A DNA stretch of 64,000 nucleotides from Blautia sp. MSJ-19 (lineage in GTDB: Bacteria; Bacillota; Clostridia; Lachnospirales; Lachnospiraceae), in contig NZ_JAHLQA010000035.1 of NCBI RefSeq assembly GCF_018918125.1, positions 1-64,000 of the forward strand, read 5' to 3'. Made by a program: the position numbers and the translations under genes. The notes under the pieces were generated by a model. That model worked only from the letters and a program-made list of their open reading frames with translations. It was not told the origin of the DNA and did no database searches. This document shows, in pieces, positions 33,579-40,756 of this stretch (positions are counted from its first letter, which is position 1; each line of letters opens with the position of its first letter).

Positions 33579-34166
33579 TTATTCTGCACACTCCATAATT
33601 ATTTTCTCACACTTATCATATCCAAGCTGTGAACTGTTCAGGCACAGCGTATAATTACTGGCTTTTCCCCATTTCTGATCCGCATAAAAATTGTAATTTG
33701 TCATACGTCTTTTATCTGTATCTGCCATCATTTTTACAGCTTCCTTTTCACTGACATTATATAATCGACAGATTCTCTCTGTTTTCTCAGGCATATTTCC
33801 GTGAATAAAAATATTCAGCACATCCTCCCTGTCTTTCAGAATGAAATCTGCATTTCTGCCAATAATCACACATGATTCTTTCTCTGCCAGTTCCAAAATA
33901 ACCTTTCTCTGCGCCTCATACACCATATCTTCTACAGATTTTCCGGTAATATCACGCCCGGCAAGTGCATATGCAAAAAGGCCTTTTTTCGGAGACAGCT
34001 CTGCGCTTTCCTGAATATAATCCGGTGACAGACCGGACTCTTCTGCAATATGACTGATAATGTTTTTATCATAATAGGCAATTCCCAGCTTCTTTGCTAC
34101 TTCTTCCCCAATAAAACGTCCACCACTTCCGAATTCTCTGCTGATCGTAATGATTCTTTTTGCCAT
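33579..34166 (-). CDS. Cytidylate kinase-like protein
   Basis: 195 aa. The P-loop-like start ITISREFGSGGRFIGEEVAK and the IAYYDKNIISHIAEESGL segment identify the cytidylate_kin2 family, which is distinct from the essential Cmk. Later VEDMVYEAQRKVILELAEKE and DKRRMTNYNFYADQKW are typical. Substrate unknown. It follows the MATE gene by 12 bp in an operon, a linkage without an obvious functional reason. Confidence 0.87.
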   Translation of the reverse strand: MAKRIITISREFGSGGRFIGEEVAKKLGIAYYDKNIISHIAEESGLSPDYIQESAELSPKKGLFAYALAGRDITGKSVEDMVYEAQRKVILELAEKESCVIIGRNADFILKDREDVLNIFIHGNMPEKTERICRLYNVSEKEAVKMMADTDKRRMTNYNFYADQKWGKASNYTLCLNSSQLGYDKCEKIIMECAE

Positions 34167-34178
34167 CTCTCTTCCTCC

Positions 34179-35546
34179 TTACTTCAAAACACTTACTTTA
34201 TTTTTTCGGATTCTCTTTAAGAATACATATCCTACCAGACATGAAATTGCTTCTGTGATCGGGAACGCCCACCAGATCAATGCAACTCCCATCTGACCGT
34301 TTCTGACAAATATGGAAAAAATTCCTGCCAGCGGTAAAATAAGTACAAGCTGTCTCAAAAGAGAAATAACCAGTGATTCTATGCCACCGTCCAGTGCCTG
34401 ATAGATTCCCTGATAAGCAACATTGATTCCCGCAAACAGAAAGCTGATGGAAATCACTCTCATCGCACTAATAAAATATTCCCTTGATTGTCCTGCATTA
34501 AACAGGGTTGCAAACGAAGCCGGAAAGATTTCTGTGATCGCAATACCCAGGATCATCAATGCGATCGTATAAATAAGTCCATATTTGATTCCATCCTGAA
34601 TTCTTTGTTTACTTCGCATTCCATAAGCGAATGCAATGATCGGAGTGATCGCATCTCGCAATCCAAAAGCAAGGAACAGAACAAACTGCTGCACCTTATA
34701 AAACAGGCCATAGGCTGTCTGCGCAGACGGATTAAACTTCAAAATCAAGTTCATCACATAAACCATAATGGACATCAACGCCTGCGCAATGATGGCTGGA
34801 AGTCCGATTGCATAGATTTCTTTTATAATGCCAGCATCCGGTTTCATATATTTCGCACCATGCTCGAATTCTTTATTCAGTTTCATGTGGAAAATGAACA
34901 GTAAAACTGCAGATGCCACCTGACCGATTACTGTTGCATATGCCGCACCTTTTACCCCCATTTCCGGAACCGGTCCAATGCCATAGATCATGATTGGGTC
35001 AAGAATGATATTCACAACAGCTCCGACCACCTGTCCGATTGTGGAATATAAAGAACGTCCTGTTGCCTGTAATAATTTCTCAAATAAGGAAAAGAAGATG
35101 ATTCCAAAAGAAATCACACAGCATATCCTCAGATAACTGACACCCATCTCAAGTACTTCTGCATCTACCGTCTGTGATGAAATGTATGCTTTCACTCCAA
35201 AGATGCCAAACAGTAAACAGACCACATAAATGATCCCTCCCAGGAACAAACTGTTTCCTGCTACCTTCGCCGCTTTCTTACTGTTTCCCTGTCCCAGTGT
35301 CCTTGCAAGAAGTGCATTGGTTCCTACGCCAGTTCCAATTCCTACTGCAACCATAAGCATCTGAACCGGAAATACCAGTGTCAGTGCATTCAATGCCGCT
35401 TCACTGCCCACTCTCATATTTCCTACAAATGCACTGTCTACAATATTATAGACTGCCTGCAGTGCCATAGATAAGATCATCGGGATTCCCATCTGGATCA
35501 TCAGCTTATTCACTGGCATATCTTTCATCTTGTTACTCTCTGCCAT
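34179..35546 (-). CDS. MATE-family efflux transporter
   Basis: 455 aa from the ATG at 35546, preceded by GGGAGG at 12 nt; the reading extends ten codons further up without a better site. About 12 helices: [20 protein letters not shown], then [21 protein letters not shown] promoter, two hairpins and an 8-codon leader ORF lie in its 5' region, which suggests attenuation control. It is divergent from another MATE gene and heads an operon with a cytidylate-kinase-like gene. Confidence 0.9.
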   Translation of the reverse strand: MAESNKMKDMPVNKLMIQMGIPMILSMALQAVYNIVDSAFVGNMRVGSEAALNALTLVFPVQMLMVAVGIGTGVGTNALLARTLGQGNSKKAAKVAGNSLFLGGIIYVVCLLFGIFGVKAYISSQTVDAEVLEMGVSYLRICCVISFGIIFFSLFEKLLQATGRSLYSTIGQVVGAVVNIILDPIMIYGIGPVPEMGVKGAAYATVIGQVASAVLLFIFHMKLNKEFEHGAKYMKPDAGIIKEIYAIGLPAIIAQALMSIMVYVMNLILKFNPSAQTAYGLFYKVQQFVLFLAFGLRDAITPIIAFAYGMRSKQRIQDGIKYGLIYTIALMILGIAITEIFPASFATLFNAGQSREYFISAMRVISISFLFAGINVAYQGIYQALDGGIESLVISLLRQLVLILPLAGIFSIFVRNGQMGVALIWWAFPITEAISCLVGYVFLKRIRKNKVSVLK

Positions 35547-35568
35547 TTTGTTTTCATTCCTCCCTTTT

Positions 35569-35595
35569 CTACACAAAAAAATGCAGCTCTGTCAT
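35569..35595 (-). CDS. Possible 8-codon leader peptide (MTELHFFV)
   Basis: The ATG is in the descending arm of the leader terminator, the T tract encodes the Phe codons, and the TAG lies just before the GGGAGG of the MATE gene. No clear ribosome site is seen, so translation is uncertain. Confidence 0.3.
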   Translation of the reverse strand: MTELHFFV

Positions 35596-35633
35596 ATAAG
35601 CTGGACTTACGCTGGCAGGCTACACACTTTTTT
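35575..35633 (-). terminator. Leader terminator of the MATE gene (proximal hairpin)
   Basis: On the minus strand an imperfect long stem (AAAAAAGTGTGTAGCC... / ...GGCTGCATTTTTTT type pairing) with the apex GTAAGTCCAGCTTAT is followed by seven T, directly upstream of the ribosome site. It resembles the hairpins at 52595 and 33523. Confidence 0.6.
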
Positions 35634-35657
35634 ATGGCAAATATAAAATTGTAAAAT

Positions 35658-35706
35658 AGAAAAACGAGCAGCAGGTAAACTGGATTTACGCTTACTTGCT
35701 ACTCGT
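35658..35706 (-). terminator. Leader hairpin of the MATE gene (promoter-proximal)
   Basis: ACGAGCAGC/GCTACTCGT-type arms (35664-35706) with apex GTAAATCCAGTTTAC; on the minus strand it is followed by TTTTTCTATTTT. It begins only about 8 nt after the -10 box, close to the transcript start. Confidence 0.55.
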
Positions 35707-35714
35707 TTGCAATC

Positions 35715-35758
35715 ATTATATTTCCTGTTTTTCAAAAAGTCAAGGTTCAAAAAGTCAA
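35715..35758 (-). promoter_or_regulatory. Promoter of the leftward MATE gene with a tandem 13-bp repeat
   Basis: Minus-strand TTGACT (35743-35738) and TATAAT (35720-35715) are 17 bp apart. TTCAAAAAGTCAA occurs twice as a direct repeat (35731-35743 and 35746-35758); the first copy forms the -35 region. Confidence 0.7.
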
Positions 35759-35770
35759 ACAAAATTTTTC

Positions 35771-35800
35771 TTGCATTTTCTCTTCTTTTTCGTTTATAAT
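35771..35800 (+). promoter_or_regulatory. Promoter of the rightward MATE gene
   Basis: TTGCAT (35771-35776) and TATAAT (35795-35800) with an 18-bp spacer; about 115 nt of leader precede the ATG. Confidence 0.6.
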
Positions 35801-35843
35801 ATGCCAGAAGAAAATAAAAATCGTAACAAAAGCCGGCTTGTAA

Positions 35844-35899
35844 AAGCGTGAAATCATGAGGATTTGCTTGTCCTTACAGATTTCACGCTTATTTTTTTT
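35844..35899 (+). terminator. Leader terminator of the rightward MATE gene
   Basis: AAGCGTGAAATC (35844-35855) and GATTTCACGCTT (35879-35890) form a perfect 12-bp stem followed by a run of eight T (35892-35899). It ends about 20 nt before the ATG and lies downstream of a recognisable promoter, so transcription must pass it to express the exporter. Confidence 0.75.
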
Positions 35900-35924
35900 G
35901 CAACGCCATAAGGAGGTCTTATGA
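35856..35924 (+). CDS. Possible 22-codon leader ORF coupled to the MATE start
   Basis: The ATG lies in the terminator loop, the frame (starts MRICLSLQIS) passes through the descending arm and T tract, and its TGA overlaps the MATE ATG as ATGA. No clear ribosome site precedes it; it may still couple translation. Confidence 0.35.
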   Translation: MRICLSLQISRLFFLQRHKEVL

Positions 35925-37258
35925 ATTCCAGAAACAAACTGGCAGAAATGCCAATCCGTCCTTTACTGTACACGATGGCAGTTCCCCTGATGCTGTCTTT
36001 ACTTGTACAGTCACTCTATAACATTGTTGACAGTATCTTTGTAGCCAAACTGTCTGAAACGGCCCTGACCGCTGCATCTCTGGTATATTCCATTCAGTTC
36101 TTAATGATTGCCGTAGGTGTCGGCACTGCAGTAGGCTTAAATGCCCTGCTTTCCAGAAAAATTGGGGAACATAAAACCGAAGAAGCATGTCAGGCTGCCA
36201 CAACCGGACTTTTCCTGATGCTCCTTACGTCCCTTATATTCTCTATTGCTGGTATTTTTCTGTCCGATACGATTGCCTCCAAAATGGCTGCAAATCCAGG
36301 ACTGCAGGCTCTCTGTAAGCAATATCTTTCCATCAATCTTGTATATTGCTGGGGAATCTTTCTGCAAACTTATGGGCAGCGACTGCTGCAGGCTGTTGGA
36401 GATACCGTTTTGTCTATGATTTCTCTAATCATAGGTGCGGTTTTGAATATTATTCTTGATCCCATTATGATTTTCGGTCTGCTCGGCTGTCCTGCAATGG
36501 GAATCCGTGGTGCAGCAATTGCAACTGTCATTGGACAAATGGTTGGTGCCATCGCTGCTTTATTGTTTAACCGTTTCCGAAATCCGATCATTCATGTACA
36601 TCTAAAGAACTATCATTTCAAATGGCAGGATGTTGCTGATATTTACCGGGTTGGGCTTCCAACAATTATTATGCAGGCTATCGGGAGCATTATGACATTT
36701 GCCGTAAACAGTATTCTCCTGCCTGTTTCTGCAACAGCAGTTGCTTTTTTCGGTGTCTACTATAAATTGCAAAATTTCCTGATGATGCCGATCAATGGTC
36801 TTGGACAGGCTGCTATTCCTATTGTCGGATATAATTATGGCGATAAAAAATATCAGCGGGTACAGCATACATGGAAAATTTTACTTCCTACCGGAGCAGT
36901 CATTGCCCTATGCGCAACCGTTATATTCTGGTGTTTTCCAGGACAGTTACTGCAATTATTTTCCGCAAGCCAGGAAATGCTGACTCTCGGTATTCCGGCA
37001 CTGCGAATCATCTCCGTATCCTTTGTTATGGCTGCAATTACAATTCTGTGCGGATATTTTGCCTCCGGACTCGGAAACGGTATCATTAATATGATCAGTG
37101 CTGCTATAAGGCAACTTATTTTATTAGTTCCCTGCCTCTTGATTTTCATAAAAATCTCTGGCATTTCACATGGCTGGTATGCATTCTGGATTGCAGAAAT
37201 CGTTGCCTGCATTTACAGCTATTGCATGTCGCATAAATTACTGAAAACAATTTCATAA
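35921..37258 (+). CDS. MATE-family efflux transporter
   Basis: 445 aa with about 12 helices. The start LAEMPIRPLLYTMAVPLMLS and SLYNIVDSIFVAKLSETALT is typical of clostridial MATE proteins. AAGGAGG lies 7 nt before the ATG. Expression probably depends on read-through of the hairpin at 35844-35899. Divergent from a second MATE gene that has its own attenuator-like leader. Substrate unknown. Confidence 0.92.
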   Translation: MNSRNKLAEMPIRPLLYTMAVPLMLSLLVQSLYNIVDSIFVAKLSETALTAASLVYSIQFLMIAVGVGTAVGLNALLSRKIGEHKTEEACQAATTGLFLMLLTSLIFSIAGIFLSDTIASKMAANPGLQALCKQYLSINLVYCWGIFLQTYGQRLLQAVGDTVLSMISLIIGAVLNIILDPIMIFGLLGCPAMGIRGAAIATVIGQMVGAIAALLFNRFRNPIIHVHLKNYHFKWQDVADIYRVGLPTIIMQAIGSIMTFAVNSILLPVSATAVAFFGVYYKLQNFLMMPINGLGQAAIPIVGYNYGDKKYQRVQHTWKILLPTGAVIALCATVIFWCFPGQLLQLFSASQEMLTLGIPALRIISVSFVMAAITILCGYFASGLGNGIINMISAAIRQLILLVPCLLIFIKISGISHGWYAFWIAEIVACIYSYCMSHKLLKTIS

Positions 37259-37264
37259 TCATAA

Positions 37265-37310
37265 GTGAAAGGGCATGAATTCGACAGTAGATTCACGCCC
37301 TTTCATTCAC
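37265..37310. terminator. Bidirectional terminator between MATE and MFS genes
   Basis: GTGAAAGGGC-TGAAT (37265-37280) pairs with ATTCA-GCCCTTTCA-TTCAC (37291-37310). It lies 7 bp after the MATE stop and touches the MFS stop codon. Confidence 0.75.
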
Positions 37311-38720
37311 TTAAGCCTGTTTTTCCTTTGTTTCATATGCTTTAAAACCAGTTATCTGAAGTACCAGACATATCACTGCAAGAATAAGTAAAAATATGAA
37401 ACTATGTGTAGATCCTGCTGCGGTTTTCATTTCATAACTCACTCCACTGTTCTGGTTCTGTGCGGAAGCTACCAGTGCAGCACAGACACTTGTTCCAACC
37501 GCACCGGCAAACTGCATCAAGGTATTGAAACTGGTATTTCCATATACCTTTTGTTGAACCGGCAGTCTTAAATTTCCAATTGTCATTGTATTTCCAAAAG
37601 CAATTCCACAGCCAATTCCAAAAATAATATAGAAGCCTATGATCATTCCTGCATTTAATTTCATTCCAAATACAGTGAATAACAAAATTCCTAACGTCAT
37701 CAGGCCTGTACCGGTAAGTATCGGAAGTTTTGCCCCAATCTTATCAAGTGCAGCTCCACTGAATGGTCCCATAATCGCATTCAGTCCTGCACCTGGAAGC
37801 AGCATAAATCCGGCTGCCATAGATTCACACAAAAGCGCAACCTGTAAATAATTCGGAAGCAGGAAACTGGTTCCAAGCATGATCGCATTGATCAGGAAAA
37901 ATGCTACCAAATGACATGTAAAAGGGATATTTTTGAAAATACTGATATCAATCAGCGGATTTTCACATTTGCTACAATGTTTTACAAACAATCCCAGAGC
38001 AACAATGCCAATTACAAATGCCCCAATCTCTACAGCCGGATTTTCTCTGAAAGATGCCATATTAGCAAAACCATATACCAAGCCGAAGAAAGTCAGCATG
38101 ATAAAGATAATCCCCCAGATATCAACCGGAACTTTTTCAGGTTCATGTTTTTCCTCGATCGTACTAATTCCAAGTACCAATGTTAAAATCAATACGGGAA
38201 TCAAAATTACAAAGATATATCGCCATCCTAAAGTCTGATTTACAATACCTCCATATGTTGGTCCGAGTGCCGGTGCAGCGGCCGATACCAATGCACCATA
38301 TCCCATATAAGTTCCCACTTTTTCAAATGGAATCTGTTCCAGAATAATGCAAAATGCAATCGGTACTCCAACGCCTGTTCCGACTCCCTGAATCAGTCTT
38401 GCCAGCAGCAAAAATCCAAAATTCGGAGAAACTATTGCCACCACTGTTCCTGCCAGAAAGCATAATGTTCCAAAAACAAATAACTGCTTTAATTTAAAAC
38501 GCTTCTGCAAAAATGCTGATAATGGCGTGATCATTGCCACAACCAGAAGATTCCCTGTTGTAAGCCACTGCACTGTTTTTGTAGATACACCAAACGTATT
38601 CATCACAGCCGGAAATGCAATGTTTACCGCAGTTTCCGTGATCAACCCACAAAATGAAACCAGACAGGCTGCAATTACCGCAAGTGTGAGTTTCACTGGT
38701 ACTTTTACTTTACTGTTCAT
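37311..38720 (-). CDS. MFS multidrug transporter (DHA2, EmrB/QacA type)
   Basis: 469 aa from the ATG at 38720 (MNSKVKVPVKLTLAV); an in-frame ATG at 38783 lies in a terminator loop and is unlikely as main start. About 14 helices; FCGLITETAVNIAFPAVMNT and STKTVQWLTTGNLLVVAMIT match the DHA2 motif-D region, and LARLIQGVGTGVGVPIAFCI is motif C-like. Exports drugs or lipophilic cations by proton antiport. The leader has a promoter within an inverted repeat and a terminator hairpin. Confidence 0.92.
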   Translation of the reverse strand: MNSKVKVPVKLTLAVIAACLVSFCGLITETAVNIAFPAVMNTFGVSTKTVQWLTTGNLLVVAMITPLSAFLQKRFKLKQLFVFGTLCFLAGTVVAIVSPNFGFLLLARLIQGVGTGVGVPIAFCIILEQIPFEKVGTYMGYGALVSAAAPALGPTYGGIVNQTLGWRYIFVILIPVLILTLVLGISTIEEKHEPEKVPVDIWGIIFIMLTFFGLVYGFANMASFRENPAVEIGAFVIGIVALGLFVKHCSKCENPLIDISIFKNIPFTCHLVAFFLINAIMLGTSFLLPNYLQVALLCESMAAGFMLLPGAGLNAIMGPFSGAALDKIGAKLPILTGTGLMTLGILLFTVFGMKLNAGMIIGFYIIFGIGCGIAFGNTMTIGNLRLPVQQKVYGNTSFNTLMQFAGAVGTSVCAALVASAQNQNSGVSYEMKTAAGSTHSFIFLLILAVICLVLQITGFKAYETKEKQA

Positions 38721-38754
38721 TCTTTCACCATCCTTGTATTTAATAAAAAGGCAC

Positions 38755-38789
38755 AAAAAAGGAGACATGCACCTTTGTGTCATATCTCC
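38755..38789 (-). terminator. Leader terminator of the MFS gene
   Basis: GGAGA-ATG (38761-38769) pairs with CAT-TCTCC (38781-38789); on the minus strand TTTTTT follows. It lies between the MFS promoter (38820-38848) and the start at 38720. An ATG in the loop (38783) is in frame with the MFS protein. Confidence 0.6.
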
Positions 38790-38803
38790 ATAAATATCGT
38801 TTC

Positions 38804-38851
38804 CTTTTGCGCGAGGTTTATTTTATCAACTTTTTTTACTCAGCGCAAAAG
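38804..38851 (-). promoter_or_regulatory. Promoter and inverted repeat of the MFS gene
   Basis: On the minus strand TTGCGC (38848-38843) and TAAAAT (38825-38820) have 17-bp spacing. The perfect inverted repeat CTTTTGCGC (38804-38812) / GCGCAAAAG (38843-38851) covers the -35 and the start region, as a repressor site would. Confidence 0.55.
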
Positions 38852-38914
38852 ACATTTTTTACAATATTTTCCTCTATATATATTGGCACTTTTTACTACG
38901 TTTCTGGATTTCTC

Positions 38915-39433
38915 TTACACTTCCTGTCTGCTTTTGTTGATATACTCAATGATTGTTTCACAAACTTCCTCTTTCGGTTTTCCAAGAGCTGCTCCAAGTT
39001 CCATGTATAACAGGTTTTCTGCTATCTGAAAATATTTTGCATCTGTTGTTGTACATTTTTTCCCTTGTGCAAGTCTTTTCTTTTTCCGCTGATAAATCAT
39101 TTTTATGATAGAAACTAATGCTTCCGGATCATTTGATTTTACTGCTGCTTTGTATTTTTGTTCCCGCATTTTTTCATTATCAATCCATGCTGTTGGGATG
39201 TCCGGAATCTGTTCAATCAACTTCCATGCTTCTTCTTTTGTCAGACATAATCTTAATATCGCATCTGAGTTTGAAACAGGAACATAAAGTTTTCCCTTTT
39301 CATCTTCTATCGATTTCATTAGATAATATAATTTGTTCTCTTTTTTTCCAGTCAGATCCATTGATACGATATCTTCTATTTTACATATACCTGTAACTGG
39401 CTTACTGACGAAATCTCCAATCTCATATTTCAC
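38915..39433 (-). CDS. CarD/CdnL-type transcription factor
   Basis: 172 aa from a GTG at 39433 that follows GGAGGG; the longer reading to 39475 has no ribosome site and runs into a hairpin. The N-terminal RNA-polymerase-interacting domain reads KYEIGDFVSKPVTGICKIED, followed by LYYLMKSIEDEKGKLYVPVS; the C-terminal part is helical and basic (IYQRKKKRLAQGKKCTTTDA). CarD proteins bind the RNAP beta subunit and stabilise open promoter complexes. A terminator-like hairpin sits 28 nt upstream. Confidence 0.85.
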   Translation of the reverse strand: MKYEIGDFVSKPVTGICKIEDIVSMDLTGKKENKLYYLMKSIEDEKGKLYVPVSNSDAILRLCLTKEEAWKLIEQIPDIPTAWIDNEKMREQKYKAAVKSNDPEALVSIIKMIYQRKKKRLAQGKKCTTTDAKYFQIAENLLYMELGAALGKPKEEVCETIIEYINKSRQEV

Positions 39434-39460
39434 AGAAATCCCTCCTCTGATTGATTTTAC

Positions 39461-39508
39461 AAAAATAAGCAGCATACGTGTCGTTTATTCCAGACCAATA
39501 CGCTGCTT
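39461..39508 (-). terminator. Terminator between the AraC gene and the CarD-like gene
   Basis: AAGCAGCATA (39467-39476) pairs with TACGCTGCTT (39499-39508), one G-T pair; on the minus strand TTTTT follows. It can end the AraC transcript or act as a CarD leader attenuator. Confidence 0.6.
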
Positions 39509-39582
39509 GCTACTATTTTTATTATAAAACTGTTTTGATTTTAATTCAAAAGCGATTTTAACCAAAAATACAATATCTTTTT

Positions 39583-40593
39583 TTAGACATTATCACATAA
39601 ATTTCTATTATATTCGGCCCGCAACCTGTATTGCAGCGGCGTCACTCCTTCATATTTTTTGAAAATTTGAATAAAATGACCGGAAGTATGAAAGCCGCAA
39701 TTTACAGCAATTTCCTCAACCGTCTGGTTTTCATTTCTCAGCAAAAATTTCGCCTGCGTAATCCTCAACTGTATCAGATACTTCTGTGGTGATACTCCTA
39801 TAAATTTTTTGAAGTAATATCGAAAATACGAGGAACTGAAATGATAGGTCTCTGCCAGTGCACTCATTTCTATATCTTCATTAAAATGATCGTGCAGATA
39901 TGATACGATCCGCATGATCACCGTCTGACTGTGTGCCCTTTTCTCGGACTCTTTTTGTTGTATTGAATGTAAAAATTTAGTCAACAAAAAATATGTATGA
40001 CAGGAAAGATCATATCCTGTAAACATATTTTTATCTTTAAAATGCTCCAGAATGAAATACTGTCTTGCCTCATAATCCGGGAACTGCATTTCTGTAAAAA
40101 CCACTCCATACTTCGCAAAATGCTCATAAATATTCTGAACTGCTTCTCCAGTCAAATCCAGGATTGTAAACTCCCAGTCCTGGCTTATATTTTTAATCTT
40201 CCATGCATACCTGCAGTCAATAAAGCACCCCGTTCCTTCCGGCAGTAAGAATTCCTTTTCTTTATAAATAAGTTTTCCTTTTCCCTTTACTGTAAAAATA
40301 ATGCGATACACCGGATAATTACACCCGGTTATAAAAGAATTATTTTTCATATTTATCAGCATAAATAAATGTGGATATACCAGTTTATAGGCTTCATCAG
40401 GAAATTCAACCAGCGGAATCATGTAACTGACGTTACCACGTATGTCGCAGGAAAAATCATCTGCCAGTGATTTTTCTGCTTTCTGATAAATTTCCCTTAC
40501 AAATGCAATCGAATGCAAAAAAGCAGCACATAATGTTTTCTCCTCCGTATTATGTCGACCTCTTTTTTGTAATGGCAGCTCACTATAATCCAT
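39583..40593 (-). CDS. AraC-family transcriptional regulator
   Basis: 336 aa. An N-terminal cupin-like sensing domain (GTGCFIDCRYAWKIKN) is followed by two C-terminal HTHs: MSALAETYHFSSSYFRYYFK and TVEEIAVNCGFHTSGHFIQI, ending KKYEGVTPLQYR. Such regulators usually respond to sugars. It is divergent to the secreted FMN_bind/Ig-like gene with 163 bp between starts, which makes that gene a possible target. AGGAG precedes the ATG. Confidence 0.9.
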   Translation of the reverse strand: MDYSELPLQKRGRHNTEEKTLCAAFLHSIAFVREIYQKAEKSLADDFSCDIRGNVSYMIPLVEFPDEAYKLVYPHLFMLINMKNNSFITGCNYPVYRIIFTVKGKGKLIYKEKEFLLPEGTGCFIDCRYAWKIKNISQDWEFTILDLTGEAVQNIYEHFAKYGVVFTEMQFPDYEARQYFILEHFKDKNMFTGYDLSCHTYFLLTKFLHSIQQKESEKRAHSQTVIMRIVSYLHDHFNEDIEMSALAETYHFSSSYFRYYFKKFIGVSPQKYLIQLRITQAKFLLRNENQTVEEIAVNCGFHTSGHFIQIFKKYEGVTPLQYRLRAEYNRNLCDNV

Positions 40594-40756
40594 AATCTCC
40601 TGTTCTCCTTTTTATAAGCGAAAAGTACTATTTTTTAATCGTTCTGATGACTGTAATTTTAATCCAAAAATATATAATGTATTTGTTAGGTTCTTCCAAC
40701 CTCAATTAGCTATTTCTAACCATTATAGCATATTTTATCAAGGAGAGGAGATTTTT

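Noticed and set aside
38720-38783. N-terminal extension of the MFS transporter
   Set aside because: The extra 21 codons come from a terminator hairpin and T tract; the family start fits the ATG at 38720.
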